64,000 nucleotides of DNA from Dioscorea cayenensis subsp. rotundata (taxonomy: Eukaryota; Streptophyta; Magnoliopsida; Dioscoreales; Dioscoreaceae). The translations under genes were made by a program, and so were the position numbers. Shown piece after piece: positions 23,828 to 36,812 of the stretch. The notes beneath the pieces are model-generated. The model had not been told where the DNA came from and ran no database searches. It saw only the letters and a program-made list of their open reading frames with translations. The DNA lies in the NCBI RefSeq assembly GCF_009730915.1, contig NC_052486.1, forward strand, positions 21,419,589 through 21,483,588, in the 5' to 3' direction. Position 1 is the first letter of the stretch; every line of letters begins with the position of its first letter.

Positions 23828-26800
23828 TCATACCACATGAGTGCCTTCCAAAGATTTCCAAATATCGCAGCATTCTTCTTCTTGATCCTTGTTCCTGCTC
23901 CTACCGGAAAGGAACTCAAAAGATTGATCAGGCATTTGCATCAGGTCTAGTGTTACTTGAGTTCCGGTCTCTTGAAAGTGATCCCAAGTGCTGGTCAGCT
24001 GAGATGGTTCCTGGGAATGGATTTGTTCATGTTGTTGAGGTAGATAAGAGAGAGTTGTGGAGGTTATTGTGCTTGTGTTTTGCCAGCCATTGCGGTCGGA
24101 GAACAATTGCCGAGCAAGGAGAGCTGCACGGTTCTCTGCTATCAGCTCCCGAAGAGCGGCGCTTGACCGAGACGAGAGATCGGACGTCGAAATCCAAGGA
24201 GAAGACTTGGATGACAGAAGAGAGAGAGCACGACCCGGAGTAGCTGATGATATGTATGGGAATCTATTGCCCATCATTGTGCCTTCTGTAGAACAAGATT
24301 TGTGATAAAAACATCAGTGATGCAGTTATCAAATTAACTTCACTATTTGGCTACTGAGAAGAGAAATCATTTTGGTCATATTGTTATATGCCAAATTGAA
24401 CATTCAATACGAGCATCAACAAGCTAATAGGAAAACCTGACGAGTTCATCAACAAGCTATTATAAACAAATGATTTATCTATTACTAAATGAGATTGACA
24501 AACTATAAGTGATTCAGGCTGTGTGGCATAAAAAATGTAACAGAGACTTCAGAAATCATGGAAAAGATCACTGATATCAGCCCCTTATAATTGCAACCTT
24601 AGAAATAAATGAAGCACAGTTTATTTGACAAAGAAGTTCATAACATTGTTTTTAATTTCTTAAGTAAAAATATGAGGTTTGACGATGTCAAACAGAGTAA
24701 CACAGCAAAAACTGATCCTCAGTCATTCAATCTACTCAAAGCCTAGATGGTAAATTTGTTGCTCATCCAATTTAGAAAACAATAAATTTAACTTTCAACT
24801 TTTTTATAGCCTTTCATACTGTGCTAACTCAAAAACTCAAAAATAAAGTAAAATAACATAATACAAAATTCTTGAAACAGCTTGCCAAAATGGAGAAAAT
24901 ATGACTTGAAAGCCATCACAGATTCACAGTTAACTGAAACTTTGAATATTCAAATTGCAGAACCAGCTTATTGAATTAACTCATTGATACATTAAACTAA
25001 TGGATTTATTCTAAAATTTTATCAATTTTACATTAGGATTTACACGCCACCCCTTGAAAAACAGTGAAATTGTTTCGAGCCCACTTCTCAGAATTTTTTA
25101 ATTTTATTTCACTTGTTATCCCATGAATAAGTCCTCCAGATCAAAGGGTGAAAACAGGCCAAAAATATCTTTTCAAAACCATTGAAATAATTTAATGCCA
25201 TCAGGTAAAATTAAGAATATCCTCTCCGGTGGTTGTTATTTAGCAAAGCCCAACAAACAATAAAAATATGAATAAAGCATCATTTTATCCAACAGAATTA
25301 AGAGCAGATGTTAAGTTACATTTACAATAATTTGGGAAAATTTTACTATAGGAAAGTTTCCACAAAGAAGAAAGGAATTTTAATCTCAGTCAGTGATTAG
25401 GGCCATGTTGACACAAGTTCATGTCGATAAAACTTTTTTTTTTTAATGTATTTATTAGAGCATCAATAGAAGTTTTCAGACTAGTGGGATTTGACTGTAC
25501 GATATGACAATTTATAAATACTTCTTTACTATGTTTTAAATTAAAAAAATTTATTTTATACAAATTCTTATCAAAATTTTATATTTAAATTCTATATTTA
25601 TCAGAAACAAAAATCTATCTGTCTAGCTGATATGTTAGGGTTTTAAGTTTCATTTGCGTTAGATTTTTCTTAGTTCAACTATATTATTAATTTTCATATG
25701 AAATCAAAGACATAATAAAAATTGAAAAAAAAAAAATTGCATAGATATACCTACAATATACACACGTACACTTACAAAATGTAGATAATCTGGCAACTAT
25801 AAAAAAATTATACTCTTATATACCCAACAAACATATACATAACTTCTTTTTTCAGAGCAAATTTCACTTAAGTATAGACTAGAATAATATAACTAAAATA
25901 TTTGTGTTTAGTTGTGAAAATAATATAGGTAAAAAATGTGTTTAACTATTTCATAACAAACAGAGTTTTCTAGTTTCCATTGTAAAATTTGTTTCTACAT
26001 AGTTGAAACAAGCATAAATTTTCAAAATTTTAAAAATTAAAAAGATTTTATAAAAATAAAAATAAGAAAAATGAATTTTTAAAGAATCGTCCCAAAACAA
26101 ACCGCCTTTAGTTTCATTATAGCAACGTTTTAATGTGTAAAAAGCCTAAGATTGTCACTTTGGATATGTAATAGTCAACGGCTTTGCATTTAACTTAGTT
26201 TTTAATAACAAAAATCAAGCCACAGCAAATGAAATAATAGGAATTATGAGGCATTGTCTGAAAGGTACAAGGATGACAATCGAGGTTTTTTTTTCAGGAG
26301 GATAATAGAAAGCAAAAAACCATTTTAATCATGTCAAACTAGAGCAACGATAAAATTACCAGCCGAACTTTCAACATTCACCAACCCACCATGACAATAC
26401 CTATATGACATTAACTACATGTAATTCACCACCTGGATGACATTAACTACATGCAATTCACCATATGAATAGTCTCGCAATCTTTACCATATGAATAGTT
26501 CCATAGGGAAAGAAAATTCATTTGAGAATATCTTAATAAAGAGCTGCAATGTTTATTTGTTAAATATCTTTAGGTCACTCATTTTAAGGTAAAATTGTCT
26601 ACTCACATTCCACCAATTCATTTAAGGGATCTTGCACAAAAATTAATAAACACATTAAATTTTATAAAATTTTGAACAAAAATGAACTAAATAACGAGGG
26701 TTGTCAATTTATTTCAGACCCATTAGGAAGTCCGATTCCAGTTCTGATGAAGCAGGGATTAGGGCTAAAATTTAAGAAATAAGGTCAGGGCCAGGAAAGG

Positions 26801-29800
26801 GAATCCTTTCCTCATTCCTCCACATCCCTGAATATATAATGTAAATATTGTATATACAATAATGCTAAAAATTATTTATATTAAATAAAAATACATATTT
26901 TAAATATAAGATATTTGGTGTATTTTTATAGTAAAAGAGAATAAATTGATGAAAAAAATTAAGGGCTGGGAAATTCTTAAACCCAAATAATCTCCGCAAG
27001 TACAAGGATGTGAAAAAATAATTTTCGTACACGAATTCGAGGGACGGGGTCAGGGATGGGTTTGCCAAGTCGGGATCGGGACCGGGAATGCATCCCCAAT
27101 GAATCCCTATCTCGTTGGCATTTCTACAAATAACTAAGGGGTCGTTTGGTAGTATTGACGATTTTTTTTTTCAATTTCATGTTTGGCAAAAAAACTAATA
27201 AAATATGTTTGGCAATTTGTTTTTATGTTAAAAAATTTTGAAAAAAAAACATATTTATGTTTTCAACTTTTTTTGAAAATGTTTTCACCTCCACTTCTAC
27301 TCCTCTTTCTCCTAAAATATATTTTTAGAAAGAATTTGTCAAAATTATTGTTTCTAATTTAAATATTATATATATATAATAATACTAAAAAATTACTTAT
27401 ATTAAATAAAAATACATATTTTAAATATAATATATTTGGTGTATTTTTATAGTAAAAGAATAAATAGATGATAATAAAAAATTCGGAGGGGTAATTTCTA
27501 AACCCGAATAATCCCTGCAAGTATAGGGATGTGAAAAAATAATTTCCGAAACCCGAATTCGAGGACGGGGTTGGGGATGGATTTGCCAAGTCGAGATCGG
27601 GGCCGGGAATACATTCCCCAATGAATCCCCATCCCATTGGCATTCCTAGAAATAACTAAGGTCGTTTGGCAATGTTGCTGGATTCTTTTTTTTTCAATTT
27701 CGTGTTTTGTAAAAAAAAACTAAATTAATAAAATATGTTTAGTAGTTTGTTTTTATGTTCAAAAATTTTGGCAAAGAAACATTTTTATGTTTTCAACTTT
27801 ATTGAAAACGTTTTCAAAACCCCTCCACTTCTACTCCTCTTTCTCTTTAAAGTATATTTTTAGAAAGAATTTGTCAAAATTATTGTTTCACAATTGTTTT
27901 TTATAAACTAGGATATACCATATAATATTATATATATATATATATATAGGAAAAATATTTTTAAAGATCCATTGTTTAAGCTATTGAGTTTATTACTTGA
28001 TTTACCCAAAAAAATGCACAACAGTTAATATATCCAAACATGCTTTTGTTTTCAAGAAATTAACAACAAAATAAAAACAAAGTAAAAATAAAACAAAAAA
28101 TTAAAAAACAAAATGGATGCCAAACAAACCCTAAACAACTCTTTTCTTGGAATTACACCTTTTTAAGGACTATAAATATGACTCCTCATTTATATAACAT
28201 GAAAATTTTAAATAAATAAATAAATAAATATTGCCTTAGTATTATAAAATTTCAAAACAACTTGTATTTCAAAATGGAGAAAGAGGTAGGGTTGCAAATG
28301 AACCAAACCGCTCGCGAGCTATTCGGAGCTCGGCTCGGAAAAAGCTCGTTCATTAAGTAAATGAGTTGAGCTCGAGCTTAACATTTGAGCTCGAATTATT
28401 AAATCGAACCTCATATTGCTCGGCTTGTTAAAGCTCGTGAACTTGCTCACGGGCTTGCCCGTTTATCAAGCTCGTGAGCAGGCGTACAAGTTTGGTAAAT
28501 GAGCTTGCTCGCAAGCCCTACTAACAAGTATGTTAAATAAGCCTAGTAATGAACTTACTAATCGCGAACTTGTTTAAGGAGCTTGCTAAATGTGCATTTT
28601 TTCTAAGTATGAATGGATGCATGTATTAAAAATAATTTATTAGTCATTATGATTTATTATTTTTTAAAACTTCTTTTAAGCCCAAACTCGAAGCGAACTC
28701 GAGCTCGATCTTGGCTCGTTTTCATCATAAATGAGCTTCTTTTGAGCCTAGCTCGAAGCTATCATAAATGAACTTCTTTCGAGCCAAGCTCGAAGCAAAC
28801 TCCAGCTTAAGTTTACTATCTTAAGCTTACAAATATGGGCTCGAACCTGTAGCTAATTCTGTCAAGCCGAGCTCGAAGTCGATTACACCCCTAGAGTGAG
28901 GATTAGTTTTAATAATTTATATTTAAATAGTCTCAATTTTATTCATTTATAATATCAATAGTTCGAAAACACAACTTAAATAATTTAGTCAAGCTTTAAA
29001 ATTTTCAAATTCATTATTGTTCAATAAATATACATTCAAATATACTTTAGCATAACAAAAGATATGCTTTCAAAAAATATTTTCTTCAGAATATTTTCAT
29101 AGCATCCATACTTTCGACATAATTAACATGTGTACATGCAAGCCTATAAACTAAACTATGAGCAATTTTCTCCATGAACTTAAAAGTGGGTCAATTTCAT
29201 CATTGAACAAAGAATGCTCAAGTAAGAGGGTAAATTTCATCCTTGAACGAAGACGAGTGTTCAAGTATAGTGATGTGTTCAGAGATGATTTGATTAATCT
29301 AACAACCAAGAGAAGTTTTGAGGGATTATCTTTAAACTGGCAGAAATCTGACATTTTGATTTTTTTTTTTTATTTTAATTTAATGACCAAATTGACTCGC
29401 TTTTGAGTTCAAAGACCAAATTGAACAAATAAACGTAGCTCACGGAGCAATGCTACAAAAAAACTTAGCTCACCAACCAATGCTACACTTGTAACTATGT
29501 AGTATACAACTAGGCATTGGCTTGAAATAGACTTTGCTGCTCCAAAGTTTATTAAAAAATAATAATTAAACTAAAATAAATATTCGCAGTTAATCAAAAC
29601 AGTTTAAAAAAATTAAAAAAAATTACAATGGTGTAAAACAGTTTAAAACAGTTTAATTTGCGTAAATAAATATGACATGAAAAAATTGTCATGCCAGAAA
29701 TTACAATGGTGTGAAATATTATTTGTGAGCTTTTATCAACGTTATTGCTTGCAATTACTATTTATTTCATACGCATCATTTTAAGTCATGAATAAGAAAC

Positions 29801-30047
29801 AACTAGAAGGCCTTCTTTGGCTGGGGATTTCCTCCATACCATAGTCAATCAATTAAAAAAAATACAACAATATTAATAAAATAAAAATCGATTCTTAATT
29901 GAAAATAAAATTCGATTCTTAATTGAAAATAAAATTGAACTTTAAAAGTATTTATTTAAACTAATTTTAAGTTGATAAAAATTTCCCTTCAGAAAACAAA
30001 TTTAAACACTAATCCGAAACCCTTAACCCTGGCCCGCAGCTTTGAAA

Positions 30048-30096
<49 letters not shown>

Positions 30097-32731
30097 TTAC
30101 AAATTTGTTGAAAGCAAGTACTACTATAAAGAAAATCAAAACAGTTTAAAATCGTTAAATAATTAATGAATTTGCAAGCATTAGTATTGACTATGACTAC
30201 TGTATGAAAGTTAGAAACCATGTTCAATTGATTATCTTGTAATTAAAAAAAAAAATCTTTTTATTGAAGTTAGAAACTCACTCTTATTTCATCAAAACTG
30301 ACAAAAAATCAACTAAATTTCATATTTAATAAAAATAATATGTAAAACAACACAAGATGATTTGTGTGCTCAAATTAAAAAAGAAGCTATGTTGTAGATG
30401 ATATCTTTCATAGTTAACTTTTAAAATATTTTCTGAGATATGCACAATGAGTCAATGACAAAATAGAACAGTTTGGGATATCTTTCATAGTTTGGGACAT
30501 GTAATGAGATGTGCACATCAACACTACAGTGAAAGGAGGGTGACCCATGTCTAAACTACCCCATTTAGGTATATATATATATAAACCACAGTGAAAGGAT
30601 GGTGACCCATGTCTAAACTACCCCGCCTGGGATATATATATTTTTTATCTATATATATTATATATACATCAACACCACAGTGAAAGGAGGGTGTCCCATG
30701 TCTAAACTACCCTTTCTCAATCAAAAACAGGACTGACATGTGATGAATTTAAATTAAACCCTTATCTATCTGTTGAGTGTTAAACCTAAAAAAATCCCTA
30801 TGTCACAAAAAGGTATTTTTATTTTATAAACGCCAGTAAGATCCCACTCCCCTAGTCTACTACAAAGCTTGATGTTTCATAGATAGCTCAGAACTAAAAC
30901 TGCATGTGTGGTTTTTGTGCAACAATCCTTTATACTCTACTCCATGTAACATGAGTATTATTAACAGGAACGATAAAAGCTACAATTTCTTAGTTCCAAC
31001 CTTAATAGAAATTCTTGTTATTTCTATCAAACAGCTAGATGATATATAACAACATCAATCAACCACTTGGTTTTATTATTTGCCCTTTTCCCTTATCATC
31101 TATAGAACTATAATTATTCATGACCATAATAAGCAAGAGCTTTCTCTTTTTTTTCCTTTCTTTTTCATTTTTCTTGAAATTTGACTCAGGCAAAGCCTTT
31201 CTATATTGTGCAGTATTCTAAGGATTCAGTAGTACAAAAGCCATATTAATTTACACTCTCCAGAGGAGTTCAAACTTAAACTAACCCCCCCCCTTTGAAA
31301 ATTCTGCCTGCCAAGTTCCCTCCATGAAAAAAAAAAAAAAAAACCTCATCTGCACTAGCAGTCATGGATGACTTTCTACAAGAAAAACAAAAATTGTATC
31401 AGATCAATGACCTCCAACTCCTCTTCCTTCACGCATCCTCTAATCTTCTAATCAAGCTTTCCAATTGTATCACTAAGCACTAAGCAAAGCATCATCATCA
31501 ACATGTCATATTGATAAGAAAAAGAAAAAGAAAAAGAAAAAGAAAAAACCAAAGTCTTATCATATCCACAACCTCAAACTCTCCTCTTCACCCACCCACA
31601 TCCTACCAAGCTTCTTGCACCTCTTTTAATTATTCCAATCAAACTTTTTCATCCCACTTTACAGCCAGATATCTTTTCATGGCCTACACTCCACTAAACA
31701 ATCATACAAAGAAAGCAACCAATGTTGAAGACCTTCCCAATTTTTTTCAGACAATATTCTGGAGCCAATCCCAGCTGCACCTAATCTCACCCACAGCGAA
31801 TCCGCATGCGTACTGACAGAGATACGCGCAGCCTTGATCTGACACCGCGATTGAGACCTCACTCCCAACTTTTCCTCCATGCCCTACACGTCCCACCCCT
31901 ATCTATCCCCATCCCTGAAAAGCCAAAGAGGCACACAAAACCCTAGCCATTCCCACACCCACAGTCCTTAACCTTATTAACTAATAATCACACAAAACAC
32001 AACATTTGTTCTTCTAATCTTTCACTACGAACAAGTAACAACACCAGCAAAATCAAAATTAATAACAATAATCAACAACAAAGGTACCTACCTAGAGACG
32101 AGTTCTTGCAAATGGATTCATGGCTACTCTTTCGCCTCCTCTCGTTGTGCCCTGCCAGCCTTCTCCTGCAGCTCCGCTTCGCATCATCAAACTCCGATAC
32201 CGCATGAAACCTATCCATTATCCAACACCATCATCAATCAAGGGTTTCCACAAAGATCTACAAAGATAGAGCGAGAGAGAGAGAGAGAGAGAGAGGAACC
32301 TGCTGCACTGTTGACAAAACCGCTGCTCAGCACCGAGGACGACGACCTTCGGAGCCTTAGAATGCATCTCACAAACCTTATGCCGACGATGATACTCCTT
32401 AGCATCAATCAATGGCTTCCCACACCCATCCACCTGGCATCTCGGCACCACCGCCATCGACGACGATGACAACGAAGCAGACGTTCCAAGCCTTTCACGC
32501 TTCATCATCACTGGTGATGATCCGATGATCCCATTCCCCTCGTAGTAGGGTCTCTTCCCCAAGTTCAAGCTCGTCAACTGCCGCCGCTGCTGTTGCTGCT
32601 GCTGCTGCTGCTGATAATGAAGTTGATGGTCATCACCAGCACCAGCTACCGAAGAAGTCATCACCGTTGTTGATACAGTGTCATGGTAGCCGGCGAGGTC
32701 CCAGATTCCCCAACCAACGCCGCCATTGGAG

Positions 32732-32736
<5 letters not shown>
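23828..32736 (-). CDS. miR156-targeted SBP-box transcription factor with a 7.8 kb intron
   Basis: Nuclear SQUAMOSA promoter-binding-like (SPL) factor. Exon 1 is 32736-32300, exon 2 is 32210-32092, exon 3 is 24285-23828 (minus strand). All borders are GT-AG, the phases join, and the total of 1014 bp encodes 337 aa. The SBP domain starts at about residue 97: [54 protein letters not shown], with the canonical in-domain intron. Exon 3 adds [18 protein letters not shown], encoded by the miR156 site, a Ser/Leu-rich middle ([18 protein letters not shown]) and the end [19 protein letters not shown]-encoded Gln run lies near residue 45. Intron 2 (24286-32091, 7806 bp) holds duplicated repeats, a hAT-like element and microsatellites but no competing exon that I recognise. 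Probably the SPL13 / OsSPL2-19 group; the subgroup is a guess. Confidence 0.85.
24212..24231 (-). promoter_or_regulatory. miR156 target site in the SPL coding sequence
   Basis: The plus strand reads TGACAGAAGAGAGAGAGCAC, which differs from canonical miR156 at one position (14 of 20), so the minus-strand mRNA carries the usual SPL target. It encodes the ALSLLS stretch found in miR156-regulated SPL proteins. This implies age-dependent transcript cleavage or translational repression. Confidence 0.93.
26860..27900. repeat. Tandem duplication of a unit of about 521 bp, with hAT-like ends
   Basis: Within SPL intron 2, two adjacent diverged copies lie 521 bp apart (for example ATTAAATAAAAATACA at 26880 and 27401). 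Each contains a G-rich block ending in TTGGCATTYCTA, which resembles an inverted hAT end, followed by a T-rich segment. It is probably an old hAT-related element duplicated together with its flank. Confidence 0.7.
28287..28893. mobile_element. Degenerate non-autonomous hAT-like element
   Basis: Starts TAGGGTTGCAAA and ends GATTACACCCCTA (imperfect inverted ends). It is flanked by GAAAGAGG (28279-28286) and GAGTGAGG (28894-28901), an 8-bp duplication with two mismatches. The interior consists of repeated GAGCTCG-type motifs in both orientations. No ORF. Lies in SPL intron 2. Confidence 0.6.
30051..30096. repeat. (TTA)n microsatellite
   Basis: About 15 perfect TTA units in SPL intron 2. Confidence 0.9.
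30521..30712. repeat. Three direct copies of a 40-bp motif
   Basis: The motif CACAGTGAAAGGAGGGTGAC and its following CATGTCTAAACTACCC recur at about 30521-30562, 30585-30624 and 30672-30712, separated by TA-rich linkers. Located in SPL intron 2. Confidence 0.8.

Positions 32737-32763
<27 letters not shown>
32737..32763 (-). promoter_or_regulatory. (GA)n tract directly before the SPL start codon
   Basis: On the minus strand a GA repeat of about 26 bp abuts the ATG at 32736. GA tracts in plant leaders bind GAGA-binding (BPC) factors. A second CT/GA tract (about 32272-32295) sits in the 89-bp intron 1. Confidence 0.6.
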
Positions 32764-32866
32764 GAGATCTCGATGGAGAGGAGTGTTGGGGAGAGAGGGA
32801 ACGAAGAGAAAGGATGGCGCGGAGGAGGGGGACAAAAGGGTGATGGAGTTGGTGGTGGTGGGGGAG

Positions 32867-32932
32867 CACGTGAGGGAGAGAGGGAGAGGCACGTGAGGGC
32901 AGGATGGGAGTAGGGTGGGGCCCGGACACGTG
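32867..32932 (-). promoter_or_regulatory. Triple G-box upstream of the SPL gene
   Basis: Three CACGTG palindromes at 32867-32872, 32890-32895 and 32927-32932, 131-197 bp upstream of the ATG. This is a plausible bHLH/bZIP (for example PIF- or ABF-type) input. Spacings are 17 and 31 bp. Confidence 0.6.
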
Positions 32933-33316
32933 GACCGAGATGATTTGAGGGATGGGATGACAAGACGGAAGAGAAGATAGAGAGAGAGAGAGAGAGGTAG
33001 GCATTCAATGTGGCTGCTCTGATAAAAGCTTCCAATCAGATTTCATTTTGGTTTGGTGCGCATTTACTATACTACCCTCCTTTTTTATTTATTTTTCATT
33101 TTCTTTTATTAGTGAAACTCATTTATTAATTTAATAAATTAAGAATTTATATATTATTTATCACATTTTTTAGAGTTTTTTTAAGTCTTTTTCTACTTTG
33201 TACATTAGAAATTTTTGTATAGTATTAAATATATTTTTTTTAAAATTTATCTTTTAATTTAATGTATTTGTATAATTTTTAATAAATTACAATCAATTAA
33301 ATATTAAATTATATAC
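32933..33316. other. SPL upstream spacer
   Basis: GA-rich to about 33000, then AT-rich to the start of the LTR-like element. No gene seen. Confidence 0.45.
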
Positions 33317-33485
33317 TGTCACGCCCCGACCCGCGGGCCCACGGGACGCGACAATCGCCGCAGCAATCCCGAGGAGGGATACCCGCCACTCAACCCTCAG
33401 GATGCCGCAAGGCTAATCAACACACCGAATTCAACAATATACATATCGCGGATATGAGCGGAACAATGTTACACAGCGAGCGAAT

Positions 33486-33518
<33 letters not shown>

Positions 33519-35710
33519 AGGATACGAGAAAAATATGAGGTTCACAAAAATACGAGGAAACAACCCTAACAACAGAGTGGGAAATGGTAATACAGAAGTT
33601 TAAGAGTATTTAAATACTAAACCATGCAACAAGTTTTCTACACACTAGTGGATCCATAGGGTCTTATAACATGTTCCATGACAACAACAACATACATGAG
33701 CCGAAGGAAATACAGCGAGATGATAGAATAGTAGTAAATGCCGAGTCTGCTGCACACGGTCACACCTACTACCTGCAGTGATCCCGGGAGGAAGAAGAGG
33801 GATGAGTAACTCAAGTTACTCGGTGAGGGAGGTTAGCACAACCTTAGCAGAAAAAATACACCAACAGCAAAAATAATAATAATGAATCATCAAAATAAAT
33901 GCTTTACCAAAGTAATACAAGTTTAGAAACATTATTACATATAATAGAAGCCTTCAAGAGAATTAAAAAAACATAATAATACCAAGAAAACTCTATTTAC
34001 CCCAACTAGGGTTTACAACACAAAAAAATCATAAAAGCATGGTTTTTAAATACAAGTAAAACAACAAAAATATCATGGGTTTGAAATAAATAAACACAAT
34101 ACCCAACACTCACCCAACATAACATGGTCTAGAAAACTCTCTAAACCTTAGCCGTGGCATGGCTGAGTTCGAGCCGCCAAGGTACTCATGCCCTTGACGT
34201 TGACCCATCAGTTCACCGGGTTGGTGACTCGGCTATCCGATGAATATCCAGTCAGGGGCTCTACACTCCCACACGAAGCGGCCCTCGAGTAATCGGCAGG
34301 TCGACACGCCACCTCAAAAGGTGGCCGTGAAGACCGCCCTCTGCAGATAGGGATATCACCAAAACAATCACCACAATAAAATACAACTCCACTCGGAGTA
34401 CAATATCCATCCATGATCATAAATCAAGAATACCTCGGCCATTTGCACGAGGACAAGATAAACACATAAGCAAAGCCCAAACTTTTAACACAAAATAATT
34501 TGCAAGTCCCAACACAAGCAACAACATGGAAATCATTTTCCTTTCAACAATCCAAAATTTGCTTCAAGCCTAGGATTTCACCAAATCAAAGATTTTCATA
34601 ACAAAACTCAAGTTTCAAACAAAATAAAGATTTCACAAACTCATGGATACATATATCAATCACAATTTCCACGATAACAAAACAAAAGCCAAAAGAGACA
34701 TCCAAGATTTGCCTCAACAATAATTATCATTCACCAAATTACCAAACAAGTATAAATCAATAAAACTTACTTAAAACATGAAATGCATATATATATATAT
34801 ATATATAGCTATTGGCATTCTTCTAATAAAGCTATGCTAAATAATTCCACTCACAGAAAAGGAAATTTGTCTTCCTCGCAAGCTACTCCTCGGCTAAGCC
34901 TTTGCCTCGAGCCAAGACTTCTTCTCCTTGCCAAAGCATAACAAAATACAACAAAATTTAACAAAAACAAAACAAACAAGAAAAAAACCCTAAGTTTTCT
35001 AACAAACAACCCTAATTCGATCCTAAGATTAGCTCAAAACTAGGTTTAAAGGTTACCAATGAATTCCTAGGGGTTTTAGCTTCAATCTAATCTAAAAGAA
35101 ATCAAAAGAAACAACTCAAAAGATTGCCGATGCTACGATAAATTCGACCTTTTCTACAGGAAACCGGAGCCCTATACTATGGTTTTCTCCCAATTTACAA
35201 CTCTAAATCACAAATTTTCTTCTACAACATTCTCACACAAGATCAACAATTCAATGGCTTCAATTTAAACCTATAAACATGCAAATCCATGGAGAAATTC
35301 TAGGTTTTGAAAAACTAAAAACAAGGAAAATACAAGAATAAATACGGTATAAAAACCATAAATCTATGCTTACCAAGCTCAATGGTGAAGGAGGAAGAGA
35401 TAGGATGCTTGGTTCGCGGAGAAAACTTCGCCGGATAAGAAAAATGGGAAGGTTCGGCCAAGACAAGGAAAGAAGAAGAGAAGAAGAAAAAGAAGAAGAA
35501 GAAATGTTTTAAGTGAAAAATTTTTCGGTCATTTCTAACTATCGGTGTCGAAACTGCTCGATGCAGAGCCTCTATCAAACCCGAGCTTCTCTGAGGAACA
35601 AGTTGCTTCTGAGCAGGTTTTTGCTACGAGGATCAGAGCCCCTACTGGTTTTGGGCTGAAAATCTATAGCAATGGCCTAAAGCAATCTATAGTAAACCCT
35701 GGTTATAACA
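33317..35710. mobile_element. LTR-like insertion, possibly a solo LTR
   Basis: Begins TGTCACGCCCCGACC and ends GGTTATAACA, giving the TG...CA ends of an LTR. It is flanked by a perfect 5-bp TSD, TATAC (33312-33316 and 35711-35715). At 2394 bp it would be a long LTR. There is no gag/pol reading frame, so a solo LTR or non-autonomous element is most likely. It contains an (AAC)n tract at 33486-33518. The TGTCACGCCCCGA start is common among plant LTRs, as far as I recall. Confidence 0.68.
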
Positions 35711-35812
35711 TATACTCCACTAACCGAGTTTTAAATACGGATAATTTTGAAAAATAATGAAATTTTTTATAAAATATAAATAATCAACTAACTTTAACCA
35801 ATATTTTTAATC

Positions 35813-36812
35813 NNNNNNNNNNNNNNNNNNNNNNNNNNNNNNNNNNNNNNNNNNNNNNNNNNNNNNNNNNNNNNNNNNNNNNNNNNNNNNNNNNNNNNNN
35901 NNNNNNNNNNNNNNNNNNNNNNNNNNNNNNNNNNNNNNNNNNNNNNNNNNNNNNNNNNNNNNNNNNNNNNNNNNNNNNNNNNNNNNNNNNNNNNNNNNNN
36001 NNNNNNNNNNNNNNNNNNNNNNNNNNNNNNNNNNNNNNNNNNNNNNNNNNNNNNNNNNNNNNNNNNNNNNNNNNNNNNNNNNNNNNNNNNNNNNNNNNNN
36101 NNNNNNNNNNNNNNNNNNNNNNNNNNNNNNNNNNNNNNNNNNNNNNNNNNNNNNNNNNNNNNNNNNNNNNNNNNNNNNNNNNNNNNNNNNNNNNNNNNNN
36201 NNNNNNNNNNNNNNNNNNNNNNNNNNNNNNNNNNNNNNNNNNNNNNNNNNNNNNNNNNNNNNNNNNNNNNNNNNNNNNNNNNNNNNNNNNNNNNNNNNNN
36301 NNNNNNNNNNNNNNNNNNNNNNNNNNNNNNNNNNNNNNNNNNNNNNNNNNNNNNNNNNNNNNNNNNNNNNNNNNNNNNNNNNNNNNNNNNNNNNNNNNNN
36401 NNNNNNNNNNNNNNNNNNNNNNNNNNNNNNNNNNNNNNNNNNNNNNNNNNNNNNNNNNNNNNNNNNNNNNNNNNNNNNNNNNNNNNNNNNNNNNNNNNNN
36501 NNNNNNNNNNNNNNNNNNNNNNNNNNNNNNNNNNNNNNNNNNNNNNNNNNNNNNNNNNNNNNNNNNNNNNNNNNNNNNNNNNNNNNNNNNNNNNNNNNNN
36601 NNNNNNNNNNNNNNNNNNNNNNNNNNNNNNNNNNNNNNNNNNNNNNNNNNNNNNNNNNNNNNNNNNNNNNNNNNNNNNNNNNNNNNNNNNNNNNNNNNNN
36701 NNNNNNNNNNNNNNNNNNNNNNNNNNNNNNNNNNNNNNNNNNNNNNNNNNNNNNNNNNNNNNNNNNNNNNNNNNNNNNNNNNNNNNNNNNNNNNNNNNNN
36801 NNNNNNNNNNNN
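35813..36812. other. Assembly gap of 1000 N
   Basis: Exactly 1000 undetermined bases, which looks like a fixed-size scaffold gap. Real content and length are unknown; the 3' end of the Helitron may lie in it. Confidence 0.98.

Noticed and set aside
23950..24305. Plus-strand open frames opposite SPL exon 3
   Set aside because: Antisense to the coding exon whose frame, splice site and miR156 site are all coherent on the minus strand.
32661..33035. Ser/Leu-rich open frames upstream of and overlapping SPL exon 1
   Set aside because: Other-frame shadows of the SPL exon and its GA-rich leader.
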